From: Arbacia lixula
Taxonomy: Eukaryota; Echinodermata; Echinoidea; Arbacioida; Arbaciidae
Direction: 5' to 3'
Length of the DNA: 64,000 bases
Assembly (NCBI GenBank): GCA_963669155.1
Contig: OZ022593.1
Span: forward strand, 655,655 to 719,654
Part shown: positions 21,475-33,174 of the stretch, piece by piece
Numbering within the stretch: position 1 is the first letter of the stretch
Layout: each line of letters opens with the position of its first letter
Position numbers and translations under genes: made by a program
The notes under the pieces: model-generated
Seen by the model: the letters and a program-made list of their open reading frames with translations, nothing else
Databases searched by the model: none
Told to the model about the DNA's origin: nothing

Positions 21475-24400
21475 GATTAAGAGGGGTAGATCAAGGGAGG
21501 GGATGGGAGAAAGTGGATCCAAGGGGCTGAGAGGGGTAGATCCAGGGGGCTGAGAGGGGTAGATCCAGGGGAGGCTGAAAGGGGTAGATCCAGGGGGGGG
21601 CTGAGAGGGGTAGATCCAGGGGGATGAGAGGGGTAGATCCAGGGGATGCTAAGGGGGGTAGATCCAAGGGGCTGAGAGGGGTAGATCCAAGGGAGGCTAA
21701 GAGGGGTAGATCCAGGGGAGGCTGAGAGGGGTAGATCCAGGGGATGCTAAGAGGGGTAGATCCAGGGGAGGCTGAGAGGGGTAGATCCAGGGGAGGCTGA
21801 GAGGGGTAGATCCAAGGGGATGAGAGGGGTAGATCCAGGGGATGCTAAGGGGGGTAGATCCAAGGGGCTGAGAGGGGTAGATCCAAGGGAGGCTAAGAGG
21901 AGTAGATCCAGGGGAGGCTGAGAGGGGTAGATCCAGGGGAGGCTGAGAGGGCTAGATCCAAGGGGCTGAGAGGGGTAGATCCAAGGGGATGAGAAGGGTA
22001 GATCCAAGGGAGACTAAGAGGGGTAGATCCAGGGGAGGCTGAGAGGGGTAGATCCAAGGGGATGCTAAGGGGGGTAGATCCAAGGGGCTGAGAGGGGTAG
22101 ATCCAAGGGGCTGAGAGGGGTAGATCCAAGGGAGGCTGAGAGGGGTAGATCCAAGGGAGGCTGAGAGGGGTAGATCCAGGGGAGGCTGAGAGGGGTAGAT
22201 CCAAGGGGATGCTAAGAGGGGTAGATCCAAGGGGCTGAGAGGGGTAGATCCAAGGGGCTGAGAGGGGTAGATCCAGGGGAGGCTGAGAGGGGTAGATCCA
22301 AGGGGATGAGAGGGGTAGATCCAGGGGATGCTAAGGGGGGTAGATCCAAGGGGCTGGGAGGGGTAGATCCAAGGGGCTGAGAGGGGTAGATCCAAGGGAG
22401 GCTGAGAGGGGTAGATCCAAGGGATGCTAAGAGGGGTAGATCCAAGGGGCTGAGAGGGGTAGATCCAGGGGAGGCTGAGAGGGGTAGATCCAAGGGGATG
22501 AGAGGGGTAGATCCAGGGGAGGCTGAGAGGGGTAGATCCAAGGGGCCGAGAGGAGTCGATCCAAGGGGCTGAGAGGGGTAGATCCAAGGGGCTGAGAGGG
22601 GTAGATCCAGGGGAGGCTGAGAGGGGTAGATCCAGGAGAGGCTGAGAGGGGTAGATCCAAGGGAGGCTAAGGGGGGTAGATCCAGGGGAGGCTGAGAGGG
22701 GTAGATCCAAGGGGCTGAGAGGGGTAGATCCAGGGGAGGCTGAGAGGGGTAGATCCAGGGGGCTGAGAGGGGTAGATCCAGGGGAGGCTGAGAGGGGTAG
22801 ATCCAAGGGGCTGAGAGGGGTAGATCCAAGGGGCTGAGAGGGGTAGATCCAAGGGGCTGAGAGGGGTAGATCCAGGGAAGGCTGAGAGGGGTAGATCCAA
22901 GGGGCTGAGAGGGGTAGATCCAAGGGAGGCTGAGAGGGGTAGATCCAAGGGAGGCTGAGAGGGGTAGATCCAAGGGGCTGAGAGGGGTAGATCCAGGGGA
23001 GGCTGAGAGGGGTAGATCCAGGGGAGGCTGAGAGGGGTAGATCCAGGGGAGGCTGAGAGGGGTAGATCCAAGGGGCTGAGAGGGGTAGATCCAGGGGAGG
23101 CTGAGAGGGGTAGATCCAAGGGAGGCTGAGAGGGGTAGATCCAAGGGAGGCTGAGAGGGGTAGATCCAGGGGAGGCTGAGAGGGGTAGATCCAAGGGGCT
23201 GAGAGGGGTAGATCCAGGGGAGGCTGAGAGGGGTAGATCCAGGGGAGGCTGAGAGGGGTAGATCCAGGGGAGGCTGAGAGGGGTAGATCCAGGGGAGGCT
23301 GAGAGGGGTAGATCCAGGGGAGGCTGAGAGGGGTAGATCCAAGGGGCTGAGAGGGGTAGATCCAGGGGAGGCTGAGAGGGGTAGATCCAAGGGAGGCTGA
23401 GAGGGGTAGATCCAGGGGAGGCTAAGGGGGTAGATCCAGGGGATGCTAAGAGGGGTAGATCCAAGGGGCTGAGAGGGGTAGATCCAGGGAAGGCTAAGGG
23501 GGTAGATCCAAGGGGCTGGGTGGAAGTGGATCCAAGGGAGGCTGAGAGGGGTAGATCCAAGGGAGGCTGAGAGGGGTAGATCCAAGGGGCTGAGAGGGGT
23601 AGATCCAAGGGGCTGAGAGGGGTAGATCCAGGGGAGGCTGAGAGGGGTAGATCCAAGGGGCTGAGAGGGGTAGATCCAGGGGAGGCTGAGAGGGGTAGAT
23701 CCAAGGGGCTGAGAGGGGTAGATCCAGGGGAGGCTAAGGGGGTAGATCCAGGGGAGGCTGAGAGGGGTAGATCCAGGGGAGGCTGAGAGGGGTAGATCCA
23801 AGGGAGGCTGAGAAGGGTAGATCCAAGGGAGGCTGAGAGGGGTAGATCCAAGGGGCTGAGAGGGGTAGATCCAAGGGGCTGAGAGGGGTAGATCCAGGGG
23901 AGGCTGAGAGGGGTAGATCCAGGGGATGCTAAGAGGGGTAGATCCAAGGGAGGCTGAGAGGGGTAGATCCAAGGGGCTGAGAGGGGTAGATCCAGGGGAG
24001 GCTGAGAGGGGTAGATCCAAGGGGCTGAGAGGGGTAGATCCAGGGGAGGCTAAGGGGGTAGATCCAGGGGAGGCTGAGAGGGGTAGATCCAGGGGAGGCT
24101 GAGAGGGGTAGATCCAGGGGAGGCTAAGGGGGTAGATCCAGGGGATGCTAAGAGGGGTAGATCCAAGGGAGGCTGAGAGGGGTAGATCCAAGGGGGCTAA
24201 GAGGGGTAGATCCAGGGGAGGCTAAGGGGGTAGATCCAGGGGAGGCTGAGAGGGGTAGATCCAAGGGAGGCTGAGAGGGGTAGATCCAAGGGGCTAAGAG
24301 GGGTAGATCCAAGGGGCTGAGAGGGGTAGATCCAAGGGGCTGAGAGGGGTAGATCCAAGGGAGGCTGAGAGGGGTAGATCCAAGGGATGCTAAGAGGGGT

Positions 24401-24685
24401 AGATCCAAGGGGCTGAGAGGAGTAGATCCAGGGGATGCTAAGAGGGGTAGATCCAGGGGGCTGAGAGGGGTAGATCAAAGGGGCTGAGAGGGGTAGATCC
24501 AGGGGAGATTGAGAGGGGTAGATCCAAGGGGCTGAGAGGGGTAGATCTAAGGGGCTGAGAGGGGTAGATCCAGGGGAGGCCGAGAGGAGTCGATCCAAGG
24601 GGCTGAGAGGGGTAGATCCAGGGGATGCTAAGAGGGGTAGATCCAGGGGAGGCTGGGAGGGGTAGATCCAGGGAGCTGAGCAGGG
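21475..24685 (+). repeat. 3.2-kb minisatellite, 23- and 25-bp units
   Basis: About 130 tandem units starting GTAGATCC. One type is 23 bp (GTAGATCCAAGGGGCTGAG plus AGGG). The other is 25 bp, with GGGGAGGCTGAG or GGGATGCTAAG in the middle. The two types are mixed irregularly. The plus strand is G-rich with many GGGG runs. The minus strand has no stop in any frame, giving long spurious Pro/Leu/Ser-rich frames of up to 659 codons. The array lies in intron 2 of the peptide gene. Confidence 0.97.
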
Positions 24686-24718
24686 TAAGCTATGTCTAAA
24701 GTCCTTACTGAAGAATAG

Positions 24719-24977
24719 GTGCGTCTTCATTACCCCGATCAGACGAAATAGCGAGCTATTTTGCTGATCCGGGGAACTAGCCGCTCCGAGCTAGCTCGAG
24801 CTAATCCACGAACTAGCTCGAGCCTAGCCTAGGGAAATTTTCTCGACCAAATAGCTAGCTATTTCGTCTGATCTGGCTAATGAAGACGCAAATAGCTAGC
24901 TATTTCGTGATCTGGCTAGCTAACCCGATCAGAACAAGCTCGCTATTTCGCCCACATCGGGCTAATGAAGACACCCC
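24719..24977. mobile_element. Inverted-repeat element next to the minisatellite
   Basis: Left end GTGCGTCTTCATTACCCCGA and right end TCGGGCTAATGAAGACACCC are imperfect inverted repeats. Inside are several AAATAGCTAGCTATTTCG palindromes and GAGCTAGCTCGAGC motifs, so the whole can fold on itself. Non-coding. It begins about 35 bp after the last minisatellite unit. Confidence 0.65.
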
Positions 24978-25130
24978 TCATGAGAACTCTTTAACGAGGG
25001 TTGGAAGGGGGATGGGTGGTTGTGCATCTTTTGTGCCGATATGCCAATGTGATCCATAGCATGCTCTGTTTTTATCGACGACGGCGTTGAGTCTTGCATG
25101 TTGTTTTTGTTTGTATCATTTTCCTTTTAG

Positions 25131-25282
25131 GGTCCTATCTCGGGGACAAGAAGGTGGTGGCTGAAGAACGACCAGTCCGGAGTGTAGATCCTGACGTCGA
25201 CCAGAAGTGTGACAGTCTTCCTGGCAGCCTCAGCGTTGACGACGACACTGAAAGACCTAAAGACCACTTTAATTGTCTGTAA
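25131..25282 (+). CDS. Secreted peptide precursor, exon 3 (acidic C-terminus)
   Basis: Follows a very good acceptor (TTGTATCATTTTCCTTTTAG). With the carried G it reads GSYLGDKKVVAEERPVRSVD, then PDVDQKCDSLPGS, LSVDDDTERPKD and HFNCL before TAA. KK after GSYLGD is a second possible processing site. The tail is acidic with two cysteines that could pair. The three exons together are exactly 270 bases including the stop. Candidate poly(A) signals (AATAAA at about 26145 and 26275) are some 0.9-1 kb downstream, so the 3' UTR would be long. Confidence 0.7.
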
Positions 25283-25727
25283 ATAGAACGCCAAGTAGTA
25301 GCAGTCATGTTGCGCTGAATTACATGCTCACAATTCTACCTTTCTTCTTTTCTCTGTAGCCCTGTCGATCTGTCCGTAGCACATTTATGCATATTATATT
25401 TGTTTTTGTTTAATTTCTAAACATCTCAGTTCTAAGCCAGGAAAACCCATTGTCTTATAACAATTGATATTGATATGTGGCACTGAGCAGATTAGTTGCT
25501 GCGGTATTGAAACTAATAAGGTATCAAAGCCTGATGTTCAGTGGGCAGTATTCATATACTGATATGATTATTCCATCATCATACACACTCTGTAGGAGTG
25601 AATATATATATATATAACACGGGTGGGATTGTTACGATAGTCATTAAACCTTTGAAGTTAAAATTCTGGGTAAACTATGCTACAGCAATATGTGTAAGTT
25701 CGTAGGGGATTGAAGTCAATTCAATTC
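25283..25727. other. Probable 3' UTR or intergenic, nothing specific
   Basis: AT-rich, with a short (TA)n at 25606-25617. No further exon recognised in this stretch. Confidence 0.4.
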
Positions 25728-25870
25728 AATTCTTTATTCATTTAACAAACAAAAATAAACAAATTTAATGAGCAATGAATACAAGGTATCACCCGAAAGC
25801 CGATGGCTTGTGGGTCCAAGTGTGTCTTGATCTTGTGCATATTGATTAAGTATTGAATTGTTATTGTGTT
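25728..25870 (-). mobile_element. LINE/SINE 3' end fragment
   Basis: On the minus strand it ends ATGAATAAAGAATTGAATTG followed by more TTGAA repeats, preceded by GGCTTTCGGGTGATACC. This is the typical tail form of 5'-truncated non-LTR elements. The 5' limit is uncertain. Confidence 0.55.
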
Positions 25871-27413
25871 TTGTAAGACTTAGAATTAAAATGAAGATTT
25901 GAATTGCAAACCACAAGAATTCGTCAAATCTAACAAACACTTTGGGAAAACACTTGCAGTAGACCGATATACTACTCCAATGTCATCGATCATCGTCGCA
26001 TGAAATTTACAAAATATAACCCGAAAGTTTGGGCGAAGGTTTCCCGCCAGCAGCAACAAGAAAATGTTAACTGTATAACCTTTTGATATAGCTTACTCTA
26101 ATGACTTTGTACTATCCATCTATCTTATGAAATAACCTACGTTACAATAAAGGCGTTTGAAATGATAACGTTTATCACATGGTATCCTGTGTTTTGGTCT
26201 GATTATTTCAATCCACACAGGCCTGTTTTAAATGCAGAGCAATTCATTGGACAGGAAAAACGTCGAATGTTTAACTCAATAAAATGAGCGTGTTGGGTGT
26301 GAATGTGTGTGTGTTTGTTTGTGTGTGTGTGTGTGTGCGTGTGTGTGTGTGTCTGTGTGTGTCTGTGTGTGTTATGCACGTGGGTTTGAATGTGTGTGTC
26401 TGTGCCCGTATGCCCGTATATACATTTTTTCTTTCATGAATCTACATGTGTTTGTATATATATATATATGTATATATATATAATTTTATATATACATATA
26501 TAGAGAGAGACAGACAGACAGAGAGACAGAGAGAGACAGAGAGAGGCAGACGGACAGATAGATAATATGATGTATATATATAAAGAAACAAATATCTTCC
26601 ACGAAATTTCATTTCCTTCTTTTGCAAACAAATACACAAATAATAGCAAACATTGTAACAGAAATTCAATAACAATTAAGCACAAAACTACTTCCATGAA
26701 ATTAAACGTGGTAATAGCGAGAGAGGGAGAGAGAGAGAGAGATAATATAAATATGTATCAACTATATGTTCAGAAAATCAAGGAAATACCTAACGTACTA
26801 ACACAAATGCTTCTCCTTTAAGGTATTTAGGAGGCGTGTGAAACATTTGTTTATTGACATAGTTTGATGGTTTGCATTGTGTCTTGTTCTTCGATAAGCA
26901 TGATGGCAACTTGTTTGGTTTATGGTTGACTGTGCATAGGTTATTTGGTTATTTGGGGTATTTGGGAGTTGATTGGTTGGTTGGTTGTTTGGTTGGTTTA
27001 TGTACCAGTTGTTCGCACAAAATACCGACTATATTAGGTGCGCGACTGATAATCCAACACGCAAATCCTGTATTTGTTCACTCATTTCCATTTGAACCAC
27101 TAGTGTACGCAATTAACACATTATAAACGGGTCTGTACTATAGACCGTCACAAAGTGAATTGTTAAATCGATATCATGACTTTCAACCTATTGGATGACA
27201 AGATTCCTAAAACGGCACTTTCATTCACTATGTTTATATTTTGCAAATGTGGTAAAATAAGACAAGTATAACACCATTATCCAAAAAATACAGTTGGAAA
27301 GTTATTTTGATTAACAATTAAGACTAAAAGGAACATTTTCCATACTTTATCATCCTTTGCCCACTGTTTGTATTGAAATGAACCAGTTTCTGATTGATTT
27401 GATAAACATGCAG
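25871..27413. other. Non-coding, with GT, TA and GA microsatellites
   Basis: (GT)n at about 26308-26375, (TA)n at 26455-26505, (GA)n at 26502-26550 and 26718-26743. Two AATAAA signals near 26145 and 26275 could end the peptide-gene transcript. Nothing else recognised. Confidence 0.5.
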
Positions 27414-27475
27414 GTTTGAGTGGTAAGAAGGCTGCGAAGGAAAACGATCGAAACGGCGTTCACGTTTGGAAATAG
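27414..27475 (+). CDS. Possible alternative last exon of the peptide gene
   Basis: After AACATGCAG the sequence, joined to the G carried from exon 2, reads G, LSGKKAAKENDRNGVHVWK, and TAG. The phase fits exon 2 exactly, and an AATAAA follows 24 bases after the stop. Used in place of exon 3, it would give a product running YAFKHGLSGKK, where GKK is a classic amidation-plus-cleavage signal. Exon 3 itself cannot splice into it in frame. The acceptor has a weak pyrimidine tract and the exon is short, so chance is a real possibility. Confidence 0.3.
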
Positions 27476-27498
27476 ATAGGTTCCATTTTTAACAAGCA

Positions 27499-27504
27499 AA
27501 TAAA
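27499..27504 (+). terminator. AATAAA after the possible alternative exon
   Basis: Lies 24 bases after the TAG at 27473-27475. Such signals are frequent in AT-rich DNA. Confidence 0.25.
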
Positions 27505-28017
27505 GACTCAAATAATTTCATGTGCATCTCACGCAATTACTATTTCATTTTGTGAGAATATCTGTTATTTTATTGCTTGGAATGTCAAGGTTATCTGACT
27601 GTAATAACGGATCCGTTTGAGAAAAAGGGAAATTAATTTCATTTCCGCTCGAACGCTCTGTCTTTCTCCTTTTCCGTATTAGTATGGGCAGGTCTCTCTG
27701 TTTCCCTATACATCTCAATCTGATATAGTTAAATTTTGCGAGAATATCCCTGGTTATACCATTCCAACTGTGTCAGTGATTATCGATGGTGATGCAAAGT
27801 AAATGGATTTGAAAAGAGCGTGTTCTTAATTTCCTTATTTTCCGTTAAGTTTCTTAATAATCAAGATGAGTCTCAACTCTAGCCTTGTAAGACTTTGTAC
27901 CAATATGTTGACAATCATAATTGGAGATCATTTCTTTTCAAAACCACACATGTACCTCATAGAGAAAAAGAAATATATACCCCCCCCCCCCTTTTTCTCT
28001 CCCTCTCTGTATCTGAC
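27505..28017. other. Non-coding, nothing recognised
   Basis: AT-rich. Ends in a C10 run and pyrimidine-rich lead-in to the next microsatellite. Confidence 0.5.
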
Positions 28018-28105
28018 TCTCTCTCTCTCTCTCTCACTCTCTCACTCTGCCTGCCTCTCTGTCTCTGTCTCTCTTTCTCTCTCTCTCTCACTCCCTGTCT
28101 CTCTG

Positions 28106-28165
<60 letters not shown>

Positions 28166-28330
28166 ACTCTCTCTCTCTCTGTGTCTGCCTGTCTGTCTCT
28201 GTCTCTCTGTCTGTCTCTCTCTTTCTCCCTCTCTCTCTCTCTATCTCTCTCTATCTATCTATCTATCTATCTATCCATATCTCTTTCTCCTCTTCCCCGT
28301 CTCTCTATCTCTCTATCTCTTTCATTGTTT
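28018..28330 (+). repeat. (CT)n/(CTGT)n microsatellite
   Basis: About 310 bp of CT dinucleotides with CTGTCT and CTAT variants. Ser/Leu-rich frames here are artefacts. Confidence 0.95.
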
Positions 28331-28498
28331 TAATGTGTATGTCTCTCCCTCCCTCTTTCTCCCTTCATTGAGTCTTTCCTTTCTCCATCTCTCGAAAATT
28401 AGCGATGTCTAGTTTTATCTTTTCCTTCTCTTCATATCTACATCTATCTCCCACTATCTTAACCATGCTTATATTAAATATTTCCTTCCATATTTTTG

Positions 28499-28583
28499 TT
28501 AAACCTTTTGTATGTCAGACAATATGGCGTTCTATGGGATTTTTGTGTTTTAATAAATACACGTATGGCACACAAAGAGTTAA
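28499..28583 (+). mobile_element. TTAA-bounded roughly 90-bp MITE (TTAACCCTTT family), copy 1
   Basis: Begins TTAAACCTTTTGTATGTCAG and ends ATGGCACACAAAGAGTTAA, with the internal family phrase TCTATGGGATTTTTGTG. Both ends carry TTAA. Confidence 0.7.
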
Positions 28584-28630
28584 ACATCAAACAGCTATGG
28601 TATGATCATTGGGGTAGTCATATTCTATAA

Positions 28631-28775
28631 GCCATATAACATGTATGTGTACCGTACAAGTCATTTAACATGTATATCTACTGTATGAGTCATATAATAT
28701 GTATATGAACTGTATAAACCATATAACATGTATATGTATTGTAAAGGTCATAAAACATGTATATATAATGTACAC
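28631..28775 (+). repeat. Five diverged 29-bp tandem units
   Basis: Unit approximately GTCATATAACATGTATATGT plus ACTGTATAA, repeated five times with substitutions. Contains the palindrome ACATGT. Confidence 0.7.
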
Positions 28776-29546
28776 AGATAGCATGCACGTATGTTGCTTG
28801 CACAGATATCACCAATTAATTGTGTTTAGGGTAGAGCAAGGTTTATCATGAAAGCGAATGAAATTGTTCTTAGAATTGTATTCTGCTGAATCCATAATGT
28901 ACATGTACTTCAAAAATACGTTTCCCCAGGTTCCCTATACTCGAGTGAGTTATGGATTCACGTCAGCATCCGCGCGTGTTATACATATCATCAAAATGCA
29001 CAACATCTACGATCAAAAAAACAATTGTGCTCTCATCAAGCGAGACAAAAAAATGCTGTTGACGTCGATACGGACGTCACATCTCATCATAAATGGTGAT
29101 TTATGAAATCGTACCAATGTTTCATGAGACTGGGGGCGTTATGGTGGGGTTCTTAATGAATGTATGGAAGAAACCCTACAGAGAACAAAAAAAAAAGGAA
29201 TCCATTTATTTTACAGTAGCGGTACATTGAATCTCGAGAGAAAATTGAAGACGTTCACAACCACGAGAACACACACCGCGCATTATGAAGGGTTTTTTTT
29301 TCTGCCTTGCGGTGAGAGCGTATAGTGAATCGTAGTTACCGTCTGCTTCGGCGCGAATTGCCTTATTCACTTACCGTAGATGTAGCAAATTGGTGTTGAG
29401 TTACATGCATCAAATGCCTGATTTCAACTGGGCATGTGAACGCCCTCTGATCAGTAATGAATACTAGTATTTACCACCTAAATCAGTCGGGTAGTCACTC
29501 ACTCACCCACTTATTCATTTATTCATTCATTCATTCATTCGGGGGA
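28776..29546. other. Non-coding, nothing recognised
   Basis: No exon supported. (ATTC)n runs just before the GGA repeat. Confidence 0.5.
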
Positions 29547-29615
29547 GAGGAGGAGGAGGAGGAGGAGGAGGAGGAGGAGGAGGAGGAGGAGGAGGAGGAG
29601 GAGGAGGAGGAGGAG
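29547..29615 (+). repeat. (GGA)n microsatellite
   Basis: Pure AGG/GGA triplets inside a longer purine-rich stretch extending to about 29770. Confidence 0.95.
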
Positions 29616-29770
29616 AACAGAACAGGGAGGAAGACAATAAGAGAAAGAACAACGTGGAGTGGAAGAAAGAGAGGAAGAAAATAAGCTGGAGAGGAAGAAA
29701 GGGGAGAAGGAGGGGAGAGGAAATGGATCAAGGTGTTCATTTCGAGGGTTCGAAGGAGAAGAAATATTGA

Positions 29771-32662
29771 GACGACGACGAAGGAGGAAAAAACATTAGC
29801 AGCATGATCAACACACGACGGCGAAAAGAACATCAATATATTCCTGAACTTCGCTGCAACATTGTTCGGTATAACATTACTAGAACCGACTTTTATGGCT
29901 AATCACTATATTTGTCACACTTGTGACACTTAGATCATTTAGTTATATTATTTTGCTCAGTCACGAGGTCACTCGTAGAATAGAAAGAAAGGGAAAAAAG
30001 GTTTGTTTTAATGTTTACATTAATGTTAAGAAGAAGGCATTTCTTCAATGAGAAGGTCACAAGAAAGAAAGTAAATAAGGAGTGGTAAAATAGAAGAATA
30101 AATGAAGAACAAGGAAAAGAATGATATAAATGAAAATGGAAGAGGAAATTGGAACAACAACAAAAAATAATGGCGAATTAAAAAGAGCAGCATCAACAAC
30201 AACGCATGGGACTACGACACCAAAGATGACAGGACAATCTCCAGAATCTCAAGAAAACATAGCTATGTGTAGAGCAGACGTTTATTGCGAGTCCCAACAC
30301 AGGTCCGTTGCCATGGTTACGGACAAGATCATGTAAAATACATGTAAAAAGCATAATTGGCGGGAATGTCTGATTGGAAACATTTCACCGTTTTTTCTAG
30401 ACAATTGAGGGCATAGACAATAGCCAGTTTGTACTTTACTAGGAAATTTTCAATACAAAAACTATAATTTATGAGAGACGAGGAACGAGGAACGGAGGGA
30501 ACAGGTACTCTAGACCTTTGCCTCGAAAATCGTAATAATGACAAAAATGATTCTACGCAATATGAGGACGAAGAGATTGATTTAAATTTCTGGTGAGTAT
30601 TCGTCAATTAAACACTCGAAAGATTACAAGTCAAGAATTGCTACATTTAGTGAGAGTGAAGGTATGGCTGCATAGCGGAATCGCTGAACTAACGCCCGAT
30701 ACATAATTTTTACGATGTTAATGGATGTGATTCCCATCAGAAATGCCACCATTTTTACCAAATTCTTTATTTCAGACAGACGGACAGTGCACGGCTCTAC
30801 AAATACTCGCGCAATTTCCATAAACCGTACCTTACAAACACATGGTAATGTGTTTTTTTAAATATATGATATCTTTGTATAGTAATTTGTCGTAAATGGT
30901 TAGTTTTTTTCAATTTTGCAACCACGTAGCAAATATGTAGAACATAACCTAACAAACATGATACAACAATAATATTATCATATGATATGATCAAACCAAC
31001 TTAAAATAACATAGCAAAGCTTGCTAAATATCACGGTGATGTTCGACAAGCATTTAAATCAAATCAGCATAGAGAATCTCATTGTTGTTGAATTAATATT
31101 CATTACACTTTTTCCATACTGACTTAACATGGAAACGTGCTCTCCGTGTAAGTTCTGAATTGCAGTGACGCAAATTATGAATTTTAAGATCATCTGTTTT
31201 TCTTTCAAAGTCATTCCACTCTTGAAAGTTTATTTGCTTGAACACTTCAATATTTCCTTGATGTCAACTTCCAGTTGATTTGACTTGTTCGATTCGTGCA
31301 TGTCGTTTGGTCCGTTAGAACTGTCAAAGTACGTCTTACCGTAAGAACCACAATGCTTGATTGCAACTCATAAACGTCTTCATGCATATAACTTAGAATA
31401 TCGTAAATGTCTGCCACTAAAACGTCGAGGTCTTTACGTTTGACGATTTTCAGAGCAGACGTGAGTGATATAGCATTATTTTATTCTGTGTAATAAAGGG
31501 TGCTGTGTATTCAAAAAATATATAAAAAGTAAATTCCTCATAAATACATCTTACCAAAAGCGACCAGTATTTCATCTACTGCCAATGAATAAACTGACAT
31601 CACCACTAGTATATAGGAATACCGTACTTCATCTAGATTGTGCTAAATATGTTAAATATATTTATCTAGATCCATGGTAAATCTTCATGGAGAACAATTG
31701 CATAAGCTACATAAAGGTATTAGTACAATAGAATATTGCAAATAGACCTTTTTTATTAAGACATTGATCATTGAATAATTCTATCTTGTGGTACTTAGAT
31801 GTGAATGTCGACTGGTATTTTTAAAGAATTACGAGTGATTAGTCACAATACATTGATGTTTTATTGATGTTAGGAAAAGGTGAAGCACATTCTCAAAAAG
31901 CCTGCATGAAATATGACCAGAAATTTAAGGTTACTTGAACCCATCCAGCTTACTTTATTGGACTTATAGTAAATTTCGATTAATTTGCAAGTCTAGTTAA
32001 AATGGCGCTTAGGCGGTGAGAGTTTAATGAATACAAATGTCTACACAAGCATAAGTATGAGTGGATTTCCAGTCATTTTCCATCGACTTCTATATCTTTT
32101 TGAAATATCCATTGGACTGCAGGTTTTAAAAGAAGCTAAATTAATGCATATATCTTCATATCTTAAAACATGACCATATCAATTTAAGAATGTAATCCGA
32201 TACTAATTTCAGTAAGTAAAACAATTATTAGAAATCGATAACAATTCATTCGGTTCGTGTGTAAGTCATCGAAATAAACACTTTGTTTTCATGTAGCACA
32301 TGACATCTCGAAACTAGCTCATATTGAAACTAGTTCATAGAAATTTTTTATAAAGCTTATAATCTACCTAATTCGGTTCACACGTCATCATGCCCATTTT
32401 GTACAAATATGTCAGTATCAAAATATATTTTGTGAAGTAAAAAAAAAAAAAGATAAATCATTGCACTATATACATTCCCAACATCGAAGTTCAGTTTCAT
32501 ACTGATAAAATAGCTTGTGTACAATCATAAGCATGATTAAACTTATTGATATCAATCAATAAATCAATCAAGTATCATTTATCAAATTGAAAACCCTAAT
32601 GAACAAAAAGTACTATCATAAATACATGTATTTTAATCGCATATTTTACATTCTTTATTTCA
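29771..32662. other. Non-coding, nothing recognised apart from one X-box
   Basis: AT-rich, with purine-rich parts at 29980-30200. Open frames are short and do not resemble known domains. An X-box palindrome is listed at 30307. Confidence 0.5.
30307..30320. promoter_or_regulatory. RFX-type X-box palindrome
   Basis: GTTGCCATGGTTAC matches the RFX binding consensus, and the flanks GTCC and GGAC extend the symmetry. No gene start recognised beside it. Confidence 0.4.
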
Positions 32663-33174
32663 TTAAAAAGGATAGTTTACCCTGAGGATAAGTTGGGTTC
32701 AATAAAAGAAGAAACATAAAAGAAACATATTAGTGAAGGTTTGACGAAAATCGGTCAAAAGAAAAGAAATTTATTCGATTTTGAAATATCCATTTTGTGA
32801 CGTCACGTGAGAGGTGCTCTCCCATATGTTGTGTACAATATAATTACATAAGTTGTTCCCTTTTCTGCTTTGGCAAGAAATTATTTTTTTTCCGTACAGG
32901 TATGTGTGTACAAACGTATTTCTGATGATGTATCAAGTGCACAGGTACAAGGATGCATTGTTTCTTTTTGGGGGGTGGGATGCTCATTTTCGAGAAAAAT
33001 TGTACACAACATATGGGAGAGCATCTCGCAAGTGATGTCTCCAAATCAAAACTTTAAAAGACCATAACTTTCTTATCCTTTGACGAATATTCATCAAACC
33101 TTCACCTATATTTTTCCTTCACATGCCTGCTTTTATTGAAAGAAAAATAATTTGGGGGTGAACTATCCCTTTAA
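32663..33174. mobile_element. TTAA-bounded foldback MITE, CRE/E-box family, copy 2
   Basis: TTAAAAAGGATAGTTTACCC at the left and GGTGAACTATCCCTTTAA at the right. The arms share AACATATGGGAGAGCATCTC against its complement. The left arm keeps GTGACGTCACGTG; the right arm has decayed (AAGTGATGTCTCC). Non-coding. Confidence 0.85.

Noticed and set aside
21747-24730. Very long open frames (up to 659 codons) on the minus strand with Pro/Leu/Ser repeats
   Set aside because: They are translations of the GGGGTAGATCC minisatellite, which lacks stops in all minus frames; there are no splice or start signals.
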